DNA from: Candidula unifasciata | Taxonomy: Eukaryota > Mollusca > Gastropoda > Stylommatophora > Geomitridae | Assembly: GCA_905116865.2 (NCBI GenBank) | Contig: CAJHNH020004968.1 | Span: 519,501-583,500 of the forward strand | Length of the DNA: 64,000 bases | Reading direction: 5' to 3' | Made by a program: the position numbers and the translations under genes | Notes under the pieces: generated by a model | Database searches by the model: none | What the model was told of the DNA's origin: nothing | What the model saw: only the letters and a program-made list of their open reading frames with translations | In this document: piece after piece, positions 19,542 through 31,394 of the stretch | Numbering within the stretch: position 1 is the stretch's first letter | How the letters are laid out: every line of letters begins with the position of its first letter

Positions 19542-20915
19542 CATGTGCAGATAATTATTTTCATTTTGAAGCATTTTTACACGACACCTCTCTCTGCTGA
19601 GTTCTCTGTCAAGGTTATCCATGATATGTTTGGGCACTAAGTCTATGGGTGAAACAAGAAGTGACTTGGACTCTGGAGGATGATGAGGCATTTTTGCTGA
19701 TAAAGTAGGGGCAGATAAACATCTTGGAATACTGTCCTGAGATAGTCCAGCTGCTGAGATCTCACTGCCTTCGCAGATCTTGTTTTGTAGTTCACACGGG
19801 GAAGCTCTTGACTGCAATCGACTAGCTAATATTTGAATATTGTCATTTTCTTCGACCGCCAGATGTGAATGGTTAATATTATTGTTTTGCTGCTTTTCAG
19901 ATGCATCCTCATTAGAGTTAACATCTTCTGCTGGAGATTCCAAAGTGCCTGCTGAAAGGTTACTGAAGTCCCTACATTGCTTTTCTGAACAATTATTCCT
20001 ACATGAAGAATTCAATGGTAGAGTCTTTAAGGGATCATCATTGATGGTTTTCGGTTTACATGGTGCAATCAAAGGTACAGTCTGCAAAATATTCACATCA
20101 TTTTCTTGTGGGATACACAAAGGAATCACAGGTGAGGCCTGACAGAAATTTACACCATTACATTGTGGGATACACAAAGGAATCACAGGTGAGGCCTGAC
20201 AGAAATTTACACCATTACATTGTGGGATACACAAAGGAATCACAGGTGAGGCCTGACAGAAATTTACACCATTGCATTGTGGGATACACAAAGGAATCGC
20301 TGGTGGAGTCTGCAAGAAATTCACTTCATGGTCTTGTGAATCACATGATGATATGACTGGTTTTGATGGAAAGAAATTCTCTTTGTTGTCTTGTGAGGGA
20401 AGTATATCAACATGTTCTTTTCGCTCAATTCTTTTGTCCAATTGCAGCAATCCACGTGAAGAGCCTGAGCAGTTTGAGGAAGAACTTCTGTCTGCCACTT
20501 TGTCTTGTTCTATCTCATTACATTGAACACTTGAGCTAAAGGACATTGATGAAGAACTTTTGTTTGCTACTTCCCCTTGTCCTATCTCCTTAAATGACAC
20601 ACCTCTGCTAAAGGAGTTTGATGAAAAACTTGTGTCTGACATCTTTACCTGACCTATCCCATTACATGGAACACTTGTGCTACAGGAGTTATTCTGCATG
20701 TATGTGTTCTTTTCATCGCCAGAGAGTTCATTCTTACTGACTAAACCCAGTGTACCCATTTCTCCATTCTGAGAAATGTCTTCATCTTCCTTGTCTGCAC
20801 TTCCGGTTCCAGAATCTAAACTTGTCCGTCTTAAACAGGAATCTCGACAATCAGACACACGAGCCTGTTTTTTAATAATCCCAACTGGCAGCTCAATATG
20901 GTTTAAGGACGACAT
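19542..20915 (-). CDS. G1 large first coding exon (458 codons): disordered N-terminus, start of coiled coil
   Basis: This exon starts the G1 protein. The ATG at 20913-20915 is the first in frame after an upstream stop in the leader, and the exon ends with a good donor (GTGAGT at 19536-19541) in phase 0. Residues 1-400 are Ser/Asn/Cys-rich and low in hydrophobics, probably disordered. They include a 19-residue repeat (IPLCIP...NGVNF type) with three near-perfect copies. The last 40 or so residues (DNLDRELSRERCRVKMLQ) begin a helix that continues through exons 2-6. Joined to the other exons, the protein would be about 717 residues: disordered region, coiled coil, C-terminal zinc finger. TANK/TBKBP1/optineurin-type adaptors and CEP55 share that layout, but I cannot choose among them. 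Exons could have been missed in the repeat-filled introns. Confidence 0.75.
20107..20277 (-). repeat. Coding tandem repeat in G1, 57 bp x 3 (19 residues)
   Basis: Three copies of exactly 57 bp start at 20107, 20164 and 20221; partial, diverged copies flank them on both sides (about 20050-20106 and 20278-20335). The near identity of the three middle copies against the diverged outer ones shows recent in-frame expansion. The unit encodes a Pro/Cys-containing 19-mer. Confidence 0.9.
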
Positions 20916-20978
20916 TGTGACCTCAATGGTTACATAATCTGTGTTGTTAAGAGACTGCTACTGATGGCTCATGTTTGA
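20916..20978 (-). other. G1 5' untranslated part of first coding exon
   Basis: On the minus strand an acceptor (tttatttctttcAG at about 20979-20980) precedes a 63-base leader. An upstream ATG in this leader is followed two codons later by an in-frame TAG, so the coding start at 20915 is favoured. At least one non-coding exon must lie further upstream; I did not find it. Confidence 0.5.
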
Positions 20979-21064
20979 CTGAAAGAAATAAAAACAGTAC
21001 AATAATTATTTTAAGAAATTGCAGCTAGCATAATAATTCAATCAAATTGTTTCAGAGATTATTT

Positions 21065-21225
21065 ATTAAATCGCCAGATATGATACGCTCATCTGCAGAT
21101 CTAAAGGTAGTAGGTTCAGGCTTCGATGACTTTAGCTCCCAGGTCAATACAGTCTCAAATGGCTGCTAGGTGAAGTCCATGTAAGTAAAAGCGGGCCGCA
21201 TGATGTGATAAAATCAGTGCGGAAT
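21065..21225 (+). mobile_element. tRNA-derived SINE, family S3, copy
   Basis: 'gatacgctcatctgcagatc', then 'gtagtaggttcaggc' (B-box position), then 'tcccaggtcaa', then 'agtaaaagcgggccgcatgatg'. The same order is seen at 34449-34697. The A-box head is partly lost. Confidence 0.6.
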
Positions 21226-21390
21226 AAACTAATCTTACAACATACAGCATTTCCATGAAAGACTGTAAAATGTAGATATTTTTTTCGTCTGTACAGCAGT
21301 ACATAAATTCTAGCTCTTTCTAGAACAAGAACGAAATACATATCTAACATTCTGCATGACAGCACATAAATCTTGTCTCACGTAGAACGG

Positions 21391-21592
21391 CTTCTTCTTC
21401 TTCTTCTTCTTCTTCTTCTTCTTCTTTCTTCTTCTTCTTCTTCTTCTTCTTCTTTCTTCTTCTTCTTCTTCTTCTTCTTCTTCTTCTTCTTCTTCTTCTT
21501 CTTCTTCTTCTTCTTCTTCTTCTTCTTCTTCTTCTTCTTCTTCTTCTTCTTCTACTTCTTCTTCTTCTTTTTCTACTTCTCTTTCTTCAGTA
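21391..21592 (+). repeat. (CTT)n microsatellite, about 65 triplets
   Basis: TTC/CTT triplets with a few CTTT and CTA interruptions. It lies about 410 bp upstream of the G1 5' untranslated segment. The poly-Phe/Leu/Ser ORFs over it are repeat translations. It is the pyrimidine counterpart of the GAA tract at 9817-10101. Confidence 0.97.
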
Positions 21593-21599
21593 TTCCTAG

Positions 21600-22060
21600 C
21601 CCTTAAGGTTCATTGCTGCAGATATCACCCGCCTCCACTCATCTCTCTGGTTGGCCTTCTCTTTCCTGGTGGTAACACCAAGTGTTTGCAGGTCTGTCTG
21701 GACATAATCTCTCCATCGTCTTCATGGTCTGCCTTGTGGTCTATGACCATTCAGCTCCTTTGTGTATACAGTTTTTACATCTCTGTCATCTTTCCTTTCA
21801 GTTTATTCACACTCATGATGCCAGTGATTAATGGTGATTTAAATAGATTATGAATTTTTTGTTGTTGCTTCTCACTCTCCATTCCCCACTGTTTGCATGT
21901 TTGATTGGTCAAAAGATTTGTTGTAGGACACTGTTTTTTTGTGTGGAAAATTTGTAATAAGGCTTCATCGCTTTTAGTTGTGCTCCTAGTTTTAGAGCCA
22001 TATAAAATGACTAGTCTAATCAACATTTTATATATTTTGATCTTGACTTTAGCAGATGTT
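21600..22060 (-). mobile_element. LINE reverse-transcriptase C-terminal fragment (minus)
   Basis: In a minus-strand frame, 21601-21730 gives RRWRDYVQTDLQTLGV followed by TTRKEKANQRDEWRRVISAA, the typical end of RTE/jockey-type non-LTR ORFs. Upstream in another frame (21940-22020) is RLVILYGSKTRSTTKSDEAL, matching the 'vLLYGSetW' region after the catalytic core. Frames shift and stops occur, so it is a dead 5'-truncated copy. The adjoining CTT tract may have grown from its tail. Confidence 0.75.
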
Positions 22061-22700
22061 GAAGGGCATAGTATAATTTATTTCAAGATTGTATTTTTTA
22101 AAACATCTGTACAACAAGGCAAATTAGCTTGTAAACAACATCTTGCCTAGAAAACTGAAAAACTGTGACCATATCAAACGCTAGGATGGACTGGAAAGAA
22201 CACTAGTGTTCGGGCCTGGTACCGGATAGAGGGGCAGGGGTCGACCACCACGAAGATTGGCACATAATATAAAAGACACCTTGGGTAGCAAATCCCTGAG
22301 GCAGGAGAGCTGACAAGGGACCGAGTTTCTTTCAGGCGAAGTAGTGTGATGGGAGCGACGTTTTCTCAAGACGTGCTATATGATGGTGATGATGACATTC
22401 GATACTACCATTTAGCCTTTGTCAGCTAAGAGTTCCTATCCCAGTGTGCAGTAATGTCGACAGGAGACCCAATAACCAACTCTTTTAGTTTTAAACAACG
22501 GATCAACATAATGGCACAAGGGTGGTAAACCATTAGTTCTCCGTTCTACTTCTAACTTAAACTTGACTCCGAAAAATCTCATTGCAGTGCACGAATTCCG
22601 TAGCACCGGCGAGGATCCTGAAATACTTTAATAGATTTTTACCTGCAGAATTTGTCTGGGCATCGCGGTTAGTCTACTCTTTTCGATATGCAACTGCCAA
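22061..22700. other. No gene recognised
   Basis: Moderately GC-balanced sequence without supported exons or a repeat partner in this window. Confidence 0.35.
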
Positions 22701-22709
22701 AATATTTTT

Positions 22710-22890
22710 TACGTGCGCAACAACATACACAGGCGTCTGATCTTACTACCCAGAGACCAGGGGGAAATTACTAGAAGTCCACGTGAAAAAATCCCAGCCT
22801 TTACCGGGGCCTGAACCCGGGACCTCCAGCACTCGAGGCTAACGCCATGCCTGGAGACCATTAGCCCATTGAACCAACTCCTAATGGGAA
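22710..22890 (-). mobile_element. tRNA-derived SINE, family S5 (single copy here)
   Basis: On the minus strand, 'aggagttggttcaatgggct' fits a tRNA A box region, and about 55 bases later 'ggtcccgggttcaggccccg' fits a B box. The following body (ctgggattttttcacgtgg...) is not tRNA-like. The loop and stem pairing are too poor for a functional tRNA. Confidence 0.6.
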
Positions 22891-23195
22891 CAATCAGTAG
22901 CGGTAGCTTGGAGTAGCTGCTCCACAGAAGGGATGAGCGGGACCGTGCCGGGCTATGATACAGAGAAGCGATTCCATCAACCGTCACCGCAAGTTGGCAA
23001 GTTTGAACATTTAAGGGGCAGCATACCGAAGACTTGCGTGATACTGAGAAAATCTAGTTCTAAATGTGTTGTGATGCCGATTTTGATAACAGAATAGAAT
23101 ATAACATAACAAGAGTTCATTTCACCGATTATAACACGAGGCTTCAGCATGTAATCCATAATTCAGCTAATACCCCTACCCCTACGAATGAATGT

Positions 23196-23262
23196 TCAAC
23201 CTCACCAGGACTGCACAGCCAGCGATAAACGCCCTGTGTCACAAAGTGCCACCATTCGAATG
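23196..23262 (-). repeat. Dispersed repeat R7 fragment
   Basis: On the minus strand, 'atggtggcactttgtgacac' and 'gcgtttatcgctggct' match the R7 copies at 63158-63606. It is fused directly to a SINE S4 copy that follows at 23255. Confidence 0.55.
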
Positions 23263-23463
23263 AGAATCAGCCGAGCGCAAGTCCGATGGAGAGAGAGACC
23301 CAGGTTCGAATCCTTGGGAAGGCTGAGGATGTTTTTCTGTCGGGGAGAAAATAAAAATCCTCTCCTACACAGTCGTGGTGACAGCACTAGCCATAAATCC
23401 TCAGGGTCAAAGACACCCCTTTCCCCCGCCTACACAGCAAACAGTGGTAAACAAAGGCAGTAA
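23255..23463 (+). mobile_element. tRNA-derived SINE, family S4, copy 1
   Basis: 'cccaggttcgaatccttggg' is a near-perfect B box. The body 'ggctgaggatgtttttctgt', 'gtggtgacagcactagcca' and 'aaatcctcagggtcaaagaca' matches, in order, the reverse-strand copy at 38701-39048 ('gttgtggatcttttttctgt', 'gtggcgacagcactagccac'). Confidence 0.75.
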
Positions 23464-24370
23464 GTAATTGGCGTTGGCAAGTCTCAAAAACTCCGGTATG
23501 TTATAATGGGGACCCTAAGAAAAGCTGGAGTGGAGACTTTAAAATGACGAAATATATTGTCGCATATTGGAGTGGTAGAACTTATTAATTTATACCCCAC
23601 CCCTACTCCTCCCTCCCAGCTAAAAAGGGTACAATTCAAGCTCGATTTGACCTTTGAACTGAAAATAAAAAAAGTAAATACGTCAGTGCGTAATCGAGAA
23701 CCCGCAGCGTAGACAGTTAAACGAGTTATCGAATCAGCTGATGTTGTACTTATTTTTAGCCTGGCATTAACATGTTAAAAGGACAAACGAGACTGCTTTT
23801 ATGCATGTACACATACTGGCGGTAAAAACATAAAAGTTAGGGGCACATACACAAAGAACACGTGGGAAGAGGAGAATTGGGGCGGGAGTGGGGGGGGGGG
23901 GGGGGGTGTTGCTCAGCCATTTACAAATTGTCAGGGGGTTTAATGGACCCAAGCTTTGTTTGGGCTCATAATAATAATAATTTCTCACTTTCAAATATAT
24001 GTAATTACATAGATCAAACAGTGGTCCTGTTCACGTTTTCCGGCTAATCTACACACTACCTGAACTTTCATTCATAATTCTCAGAATCTTCTACGTCGGA
24101 GAGGTGTCACATTCTTTTCCCTCTAATTAGATCAGAGCCGATGTCGCATGTTCTATACAACAAGACGACACAACCTTTAGCGACCCTAGAACATGTAGAA
24201 CTAACCCTAACCCAACCCCCCCCCCCCTCCCTCCCTTGTTCATCTATAGCCTCATTCTAGGTCACACGGGAGAATCTTTTCGAAGAAAGCAAAACAACGT
24301 GATACCCCTCTGACATAGATCAGACTGAGAAAGTGTGTAGATGGGCCGAGAAACGTGAACAGGTCCCAAA
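23464..24370. other. No gene recognised; poly-G and poly-C runs
   Basis: Contains a run of about 19 G at 23889-23907 and a run of C at about 24216-24228 preceded by 'ctaaccctaaccc'. No exon or dispersed repeat is supported. Confidence 0.4.
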
Positions 24371-24375
24371 CAATA

Positions 24376-24662
24376 TGTAATGTTGAAGTTAAAGACCCTT
24401 CTCCAGGTCTTGAGGCGTATTGGGCATATAATGCTAGACGTATGCTAGACGTACATTAACAAACAAACAACAACAACAACAACAACAACAAAAATCGGCA
24501 CTCTTTGGTCAACATCACGCCGGCCGCATTTACTTTCCATCAATTTACCCTACATCTACTCAAAGCCGTGTCGACGTGGGAGCCGATGTCAGTTTTGAAA
24601 AAAGTCCGCTGAACTTCGGATCCACAAGAACGTAGCCGCTTTACCACGGCGGCTTCCGAATA
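24376..24662 (-). mobile_element. tRNA-derived SINE, family S3, copy (with (CAA)n insert)
   Basis: On the minus strand the head 'ggaagccgccgtggtaaagc' and a B-box region are followed by 'gaaagtaaatgcggccggcg' and then 'agacctggagaagggtc'. Compare 34449-34697. A CAA microsatellite at 24467-24490 lies near its 3' end on the plus strand. Confidence 0.7.
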
Positions 24663-24716
24663 TCAAATGCACAAATACTTTTTTTTTCTATATTTCTCAT
24701 GCGCTTGTTTATAATT

Positions 24717-24742
24717 TGTTTATATATATATATATATATACA
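24717..24742. repeat. Short (TA)n tract
   Basis: About 11 TA units followed by CACAC. Confidence 0.85.
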
Positions 24743-24989
24743 CACTTAACAGGTGTTAGCTACACAATGCGTCCATCTCTTTCTTGGCCTTCCCCTCACA
24801 TTCCTCCCCGATATTTTTGCACTCCCACTAGACAGCCGAACATTTCAGTTTTTTGTTTGTCAATATAATTTAGACACGGTCTTACTCCAGCTTCCTATCG
24901 CATGCTGGTATGTGTAACCCTTTCCATTCTTGTGTTGTTGGTGACCTTATGGAGACAGCACATTACACATGTAGTAATTGTAGAGCATT

Positions 24990-25055
24990 GTGGGTCTCCG
25001 TGGCCAAGTGGTCAAGTCGTTTGTCTCCCGCTCTGAAGGTGGCGGGTTCATTTTA
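24990..25055 (+). repeat. tRNA-like SINE head fragment
   Basis: 'gtctccgtggccaagtggtc' (A-box-like) and 'aggtggcgggttcat' (B-box-like) at tRNA spacing, broken off directly before the 39-bp minisatellite array. There is no closed acceptor stem, so it is not a functional tRNA. Confidence 0.5.
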
Positions 25056-25081
25056 TGTCAGCGTTATTCAGTGTACGAGTG

Positions 25082-28000
25082 CCATGACACTACACACATG
25101 CTACATAATATCATGTCATGACATGACATTAAACACATGCTAAATAATATCATATCATAACATGACACTACACACATGCTACATAATATCATATCATGAC
25201 ATGACACTACACACATGCTACATAATATCATATCATAACATGACACTCACACATGCTACATAAATATCATGTCATAGACATGACACTACACACATGCTAC
25301 ATAATATCATGCCATAACATGACATTAAACACATGCTACATAATATCATATCATGACATGACACTACACACATGCTACATAATATCATGTCATGACATGA
25401 CACTACACACATGCTACATAATATCATGTCATGACATGACACTACACACATGCTACATAATATCATATCATGACATGACACTACACACATGCTACATAAT
25501 ATCATGTCATAACATGACATTAAACACATGCTACATAATATCATATCATGACATGACACTACACACATGCTACATAATATCATTTGTCATGACATGACCT
25601 ACACACAGAGGGGATGCTACATAATATCATGTCATGACATGACACTACACACATGCTACATAATATCATGTCATGACATTAAACACATGCTACATAATAT
25701 CATGTCATGACAGGACACTACACACATGCTACATAATATCATGTCATGACATGACACTACACACATGCTACATAATATCATGTCATGACATGACACTACA
25801 CACATGCTACATAATATTATGTCATACACATGACACAATACACACATGCTACATAATATCATCCATCATGACATGACACTACACACATGCTACATAATAT
25901 CATATCATAACATGACACTACACACATGCTACATAATATCATGTCATGACATGACACTACACACATGCTACATAATATTATGTCATAACATGACACTACA
26001 CACATGCTACATAATATCATATCATGACATGACACTACACACATGCTACACAATATCATATCATAACATGACACTACACACATGCTACATAATATCATGT
26101 CATGACATGACACTACACACATGCTACATAATATCATGTCATAACATGACATTAAACACATGCTACATAATATCATATCATGACATGACACTACACACAT
26201 GCTACATAATATCATGTCATGACATGACACTACACACATGCTACATAATATCATGTCATAACATGACATTAAACACATGCTACATAATATCATATCATGA
26301 CATGACACTACACACATGCTACATAATATCATGTCATGACATGACACTACACACATGCTACATAATATCATGTCATAACATGACACTACACACATGCTAC
26401 ATAATATCATCCTCATGACATGACACTACACACATGCTACATAATATCATATCATAACATGACACTACACACATGCTACATAATATCATGTCCGTTACAT
26501 GACACTACACACATGCTACATAATATCATGCCATAACATGACATTAAACACATGCTACATAATATCATATCATGACATGACACTACACACATGCTACATA
26601 ATATCATGTCATGACATGACACTACACACATGCTACATAATATCATGTCATGACATGACACTACACACATGCTACATAATATCATATCATGACATGACAC
26701 TACACACATGCTACATAATATCATGTCATAACATGACATTAAACACATGCTACATAATATCATATCATGACATGACACTACACACATGCTACATAATATC
26801 ATGTCATGACATGACACTACAAACATGCTACATAATATCATGTCATGACATGACACTACACACATGCTACATAATATCATGTCATGACATGACATTAAAC
26901 ACATGCTACATAATATCATGTCATGACAGGACACTACACACATGCTACATAATATCATGTCATGACATGACACTACACACATGCTACATAATATCATGTC
27001 ATGACATGACACTACACACATGCTACATAATATTATGTCATAACATGACACTACACACATGCTACATAATATCATATCATGACATGACACTACACACATG
27101 CTACATAATATCATATCATAACATGACACTACACACATGCTACATAATATCATGTCATGACATGACACTACACACATGCTACATAATATTATGTCATAAC
27201 ATGACACTACACACATGCTACATAATATCATATCATGACATGACACTACACACATGCTACACAATATCATATCATAACATGACACTTCACACATGCTACA
27301 TAATATCATGTCATGACATGACACTACACACATGCTACATAATATCATGTCATGACATGACACTACACACATGCTACATAATATCATATCATAACATGAC
27401 ACTACACACATGCTACATAATATCATGTCATGACATGACACTACACACATGCTACATAATATCATGTCATAACATGACATTAAACACATGCTACATAATA
27501 TCATATCATGACATGACACTACACACATGCTACATAATATCATGTCATGACATGACACTACACACATGCTACATAATATCATGTCATAACATGACATTAA
27601 ACACATGCTACATAATATTATATCATGACAGACATGACACATACACACATGCTACATAATAACATGTCATGACATGACACTACACACATGCTACATAATA
27701 TCATGTCATAACATGACATTACACACATGCTACATAATATCATGTCATAACATGACATTAAACACATGCTACATAATATCATATCATGACATGACACTGC
27801 ACACATGCTAAATAATATCATGTCATGACATTGACATTAAACACATGCTACATAATATCATGTCATGACATGACACTACACACATGCTACATAATATCAT
27901 ATCATGACATGACACTACACACATGCTACATAATATCATGTCATAACATGACATTAAACACATGCTACATAATATCATATCATGACATGACACTACACAC

Positions 28001-28275
28001 ATGCTACATAATATCATGTCATGACATGACACTACACACATGCTACATAATATCATGTCATAACATGACACTAAACACATGCTACATAATATCATACCAT
28101 GACACGACACTACACACATGCTACATAATATCATGTCATAACATGACATTAAACACATGCTACATAATATCATATCATGACATGACACTGCACACATGCT
28201 AAATAATATCATGTCATGACATTGACATTAAACACATGCTACATAATATCATGTCATGACATGACAGTACACTTA
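25082..28275. repeat. 3.2 kb minisatellite, 39-bp unit with a 16-bp perfect palindrome
   Basis: The unit is 'acactacacacatgctacat' plus 'aatatcatgtcatgacatg', 39 bp, about 82 copies. TCATGTCATGACATGA equals its own reverse complement, so each unit can extrude a small cruciform; some copies carry 'atcatatcatgacatg' or 'gtcataacatg' variants that weaken it. Because 39 is a multiple of three and the unit lacks stops in one frame of each strand, long ORFs appear on both strands (13-residue repeats MTLHTCYIISCHD on plus and MILCSMCVVSCHD on minus). Blocks of several units are duplicated as larger segments. Confidence 0.97.
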
Positions 28276-28377
28276 TACTAAATAATAACCTCTTATGATA
28301 TGACACCACATAATGCTAGATAATAATACGTCATGGCATGACACCACACATTTCTGCTGCATAATATCATAATGTTT

Positions 28378-28605
28378 AGTTGGGTAGCCTTTACAGGACG
28401 TTGCAGATTCAACCCCAACAGCACTTGGCTGGTGTGTGGTTTTTCTAGGCAAATTTACGTCCAATAGTTTGCCACTACTTTCTGGAGGGTCGGCTTTCTT
28501 GATACCACTGTCGAAACCAACGCATGGCGCACGGCCTGCAGCTGGGATTGAACCCGGCATCCCGGCATTACGAAGCGTTCGCATCAACTTAGCCACAGAG
28601 CCGAC
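28378..28605 (-). mobile_element. tRNA-derived SINE, family S2, copy 2 (best preserved)
   Basis: On the minus strand it starts 'gtcggctctgtggctaagtt' (A box), has the B box 'gccgggttcaatcccagctg', then 'gacagtggtatcaagaaagc', 'gtaaatttgcctagaaaaac' and the 3' end 'caacgtcctgtaaaggctac'. The same layout is found at 60781-61012 (plus) and, older, at 8372-8608 (minus). Confidence 0.85.
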
Positions 28606-28654
28606 CTAATATCATAATATTATGTTAATAACCTGCAACGTCATGATATGACCT

Positions 28655-29000
28655 ACTTTTGCCGTCATGACATTATTGCAAGACTACACACACTTTTGCC
28701 GTCATGACATTATTGCAAGACTACACACACTTTTGCCGTCATGACATTATTGCAAGACTACACACACTTTTGCCGTCATGACATTATTGCAAGACTACAC
28801 ACACTTTTGCCGACATTATTGCATGACTATTATTGCAAGACTACACATACTTTTGCCGTCATGACATTATTGCAAGACTACACACACTTTTGCCGTCATG
28901 ACATTATTGCAAGACTACACACACTTTTGCCGTCATGACATTATTGCAAGACTACACACATTTTTGCCGTCATGACATTATTGCAAGACTACACACACTT
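28655..29000 (+). repeat. Minisatellite, 37-bp unit, about 9 copies
   Basis: The unit is 'ttttgccgtcatgacattat' plus 'tgcaagactacacacac'. It shares 'gtcatgacat' and 'actacacacac' with the 39-bp unit of the large array that ends 380 bp earlier, so the two arrays may have a common origin. One copy near 28815 is internally rearranged. Confidence 0.95.
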
Positions 29001-29096
29001 ACTTACTTCGTACCAACCATACATAATTCTCTTCAAATCACTTTACAGTTTAATTAACAATATATACTGGCAATAGGATACCGCACTACTCCGTCT

Positions 29097-29312
29097 GACT
29101 GACTGACTTTCTACCCCACCAGGACATCACACAAGCGATAAACACCCGATGACACAAAGTGCCACCGTGTGGGTGAGGATCACCGTGGAGAGGTCCCAGA
29201 AACCGCGTTCAGACAATTGGCCGTACTTATGGCCTGCCTATATTGCGGCCCCTGGCAAAAGCCAGAGTGGGGCTTCGAATAACAAAAAATTACGTCGTAA
29301 AAAGGACGTACG
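29097..29312 (-). repeat. Dispersed repeat R7, copy in reverse orientation
   Basis: On the minus strand: 'aaaaagccccactctggctt' type start, 'gccaggggccgcaatatagg', 'ggtttctgggacctctcca', 'gatcctcacccacacggtgg', 'tgtttatcgcttgtgtgatg', 'tcctggtggggtagaaagtc'. It matches 63158-63366 along its whole length. Confidence 0.8.
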
Positions 29313-31390
29313 GATAAGAATACTACTCCGTTTGTTAAATACTACAATATTATTTTATATACCTTTGACGAAAAACCACTTACGTAATTTTTACTAAACG
29401 AAAACATAAGCAGCCGCAATGTTCTAAGCGTAATCCTGTGAAATAGATATGAGCATGCTACAACACACGCGTTTAAAAGATTCTGTTTAAATACAACCTG
29501 GCGTTTAAAAAACGGATTTTATTAGACTGTTTTTCCATATCTCGAAAATGAAAACTCATTACCAAGAACACATCGACTTCGCGCGATCCCACAAAGTAGG
29601 TTAACATACTTTTCATCGGAAAACGCCAACACTCAAAATAGATGATCCGAGAAGTGACGGAGACAGACGAAAACATATAGTGCTGTAGTTTGTGTTGTCG
29701 ATTGAGGTCACAAAGAAAGTTTTTCACATGTGAGAAATGAATTCTGTCCGTATTCCATAGTTGCGTCTTCAAACAAGTTGTGGCTTACGATTATACCTGT
29801 TTAAAGGGTGTTTTTAAAGAGGTATACAGAGTAAATCCGAAACAGCGATGCCTCGATATACGTTTGCTTTGGTATACGTTCAACTTGACATACGACCTGT
29901 TCAGACAGAAATATTGCCTTCTGATTTCGACCTTTGGAATAGGTACCAGCGCGTTAGAACGTTCATGAGTCAAAATTAATCCGCGTGCTATCCTTGTTTA
30001 ACCTTCCTGAGAAAAAGCCACGAAAAGGTATCAGTAATTTTGTCAAGTATCACCCCCAACAGTGCCATAACAAGCCGTAACAGCATTGTCTGGAATGACC
30101 AGACAATCTTTCATAAAAATCACTGGAAATAGATATAAGCAAACATTTTTTTTGGGGGGTGTGGGAGGGGGGGAGGGGGGTATTTAGAGTCAAATTCTAA
30201 CACACAAGGGTAAAAGTCACGTGGATCTCCCCACGCCACGCCCATACATTACACTAGCTCACTTTTGATTGATAGTTCCTGAATCTGTCACCTTGGCACA
30301 ATGTTACGGGGATGTTTCGCAATGTCATTGATATAGCGTGTTATATATTTCAGCACTCTAGCGCTTTGAACACTCTAAGAACATGGAGAAACTGCTGCAA
30401 CTTATGTTACAGGCATTCTTTTTCTCGGAATGAAAACGTAAATGCAATAACCATCAGCAAAGTCGATCAGCCCAACAAACTTGTGAATGAAAAGTGACCT
30501 ACTCTATTTGGGAAGATTAACGTCAACCTAACCCATACAAGAATTTCAGATTGCTTACGTTTTATTGCATGGGATCTCCTGCCAAATAATAATACATTCT
30601 CCACGTCCCTTTCTCAGTACCATACTAGTAGGCACGCAAGTCTTCTCAGGATTGTAAATAAAGGTTAAATTATTTCTCTATTTGTTCTAAAGCTTTAGTA
30701 TTTGTGTATTTTAGTAAAAGGCAGTAAAAAAATTATTTTATACAAACCCATTAAGCATAAAATGTGCCAGTAACAATTTGACTAGCCACTTCTCACTCTA
30801 TTTCTTATGAGAAAACTCGTTTGCTATGCGTCCTATTTGGTATATGTCTAGAATGGATTAAGTACGTATACCGAGCTACCAGAAACTTCCGGTCTAAATG
30901 GCGTTAGGCAGCGGCACTGTTCGAAACAGAGGCAAATTTTTTGCTTCTGCCGGACGGTGGCCGATGCATTTTTGCTCCATTTGTAGACTGGATATAGTTT
31001 CGTCGCCCAGCTTCTGAGTTGAATGCATGGCGTGACCCTGTGAGCTGCGGATTGCATTTGAAATTTTTTTTTTTTTTTTACTGTGACCAACGTGGTTGGT
31101 GTGAATTGTAGATTCAGAAAGTGACGCGATGCCGGTCGTGCAGTGTTGTGCTGCCCGTATGTGATTAAAATTGATCGCGTGGGCAACTGCTGATCTGTTG
31201 GCGACTTCTGCTACCATCAATGATGACCTGCAATTCTAATACTGTGATAAACATTCTGTGTGTTTTTCGCTGGCACAGGAGCGGAGCAAAGATGGGGTGA
31301 CCCGTTTGCTATGAAGCTGAAACAAAGACTACCAGACTACCAGACCAATGTATATGGAAACGGATCATGGACAGTCAGATGATTAGTTAA
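29313..31390. other. No gene recognised
   Basis: Scattered short ORFs on both strands (for example around 29473-29772 and 30848-31220) have no recognisable motif and no supporting splice sites. A G-rich run (tggggggtgtgggaggggggg) lies at about 30152-30180. A poly-T of about 16 at 31065-31079 may mark an old retroposed end. Confidence 0.4.
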
Positions 31391-31394
31391 AAGT

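Noticed and set aside
22780..22880. Possible functional tRNA gene
   Set aside because: A and B boxes exist, but the arms do not pair and a SINE body follows. The same holds for other SINE heads and for 24990-25055.
24195..24230. Telomere-like 'ctaaccctaaccc'
   Set aside because: Only two units followed by a C-run; no telomeric array.
26476..27659. 390- and 386-codon antiparallel ORFs
   Set aside because: Both are translations of the 39-bp satellite, whose length is a multiple of three. No start context, splice sites or non-repeat domain.
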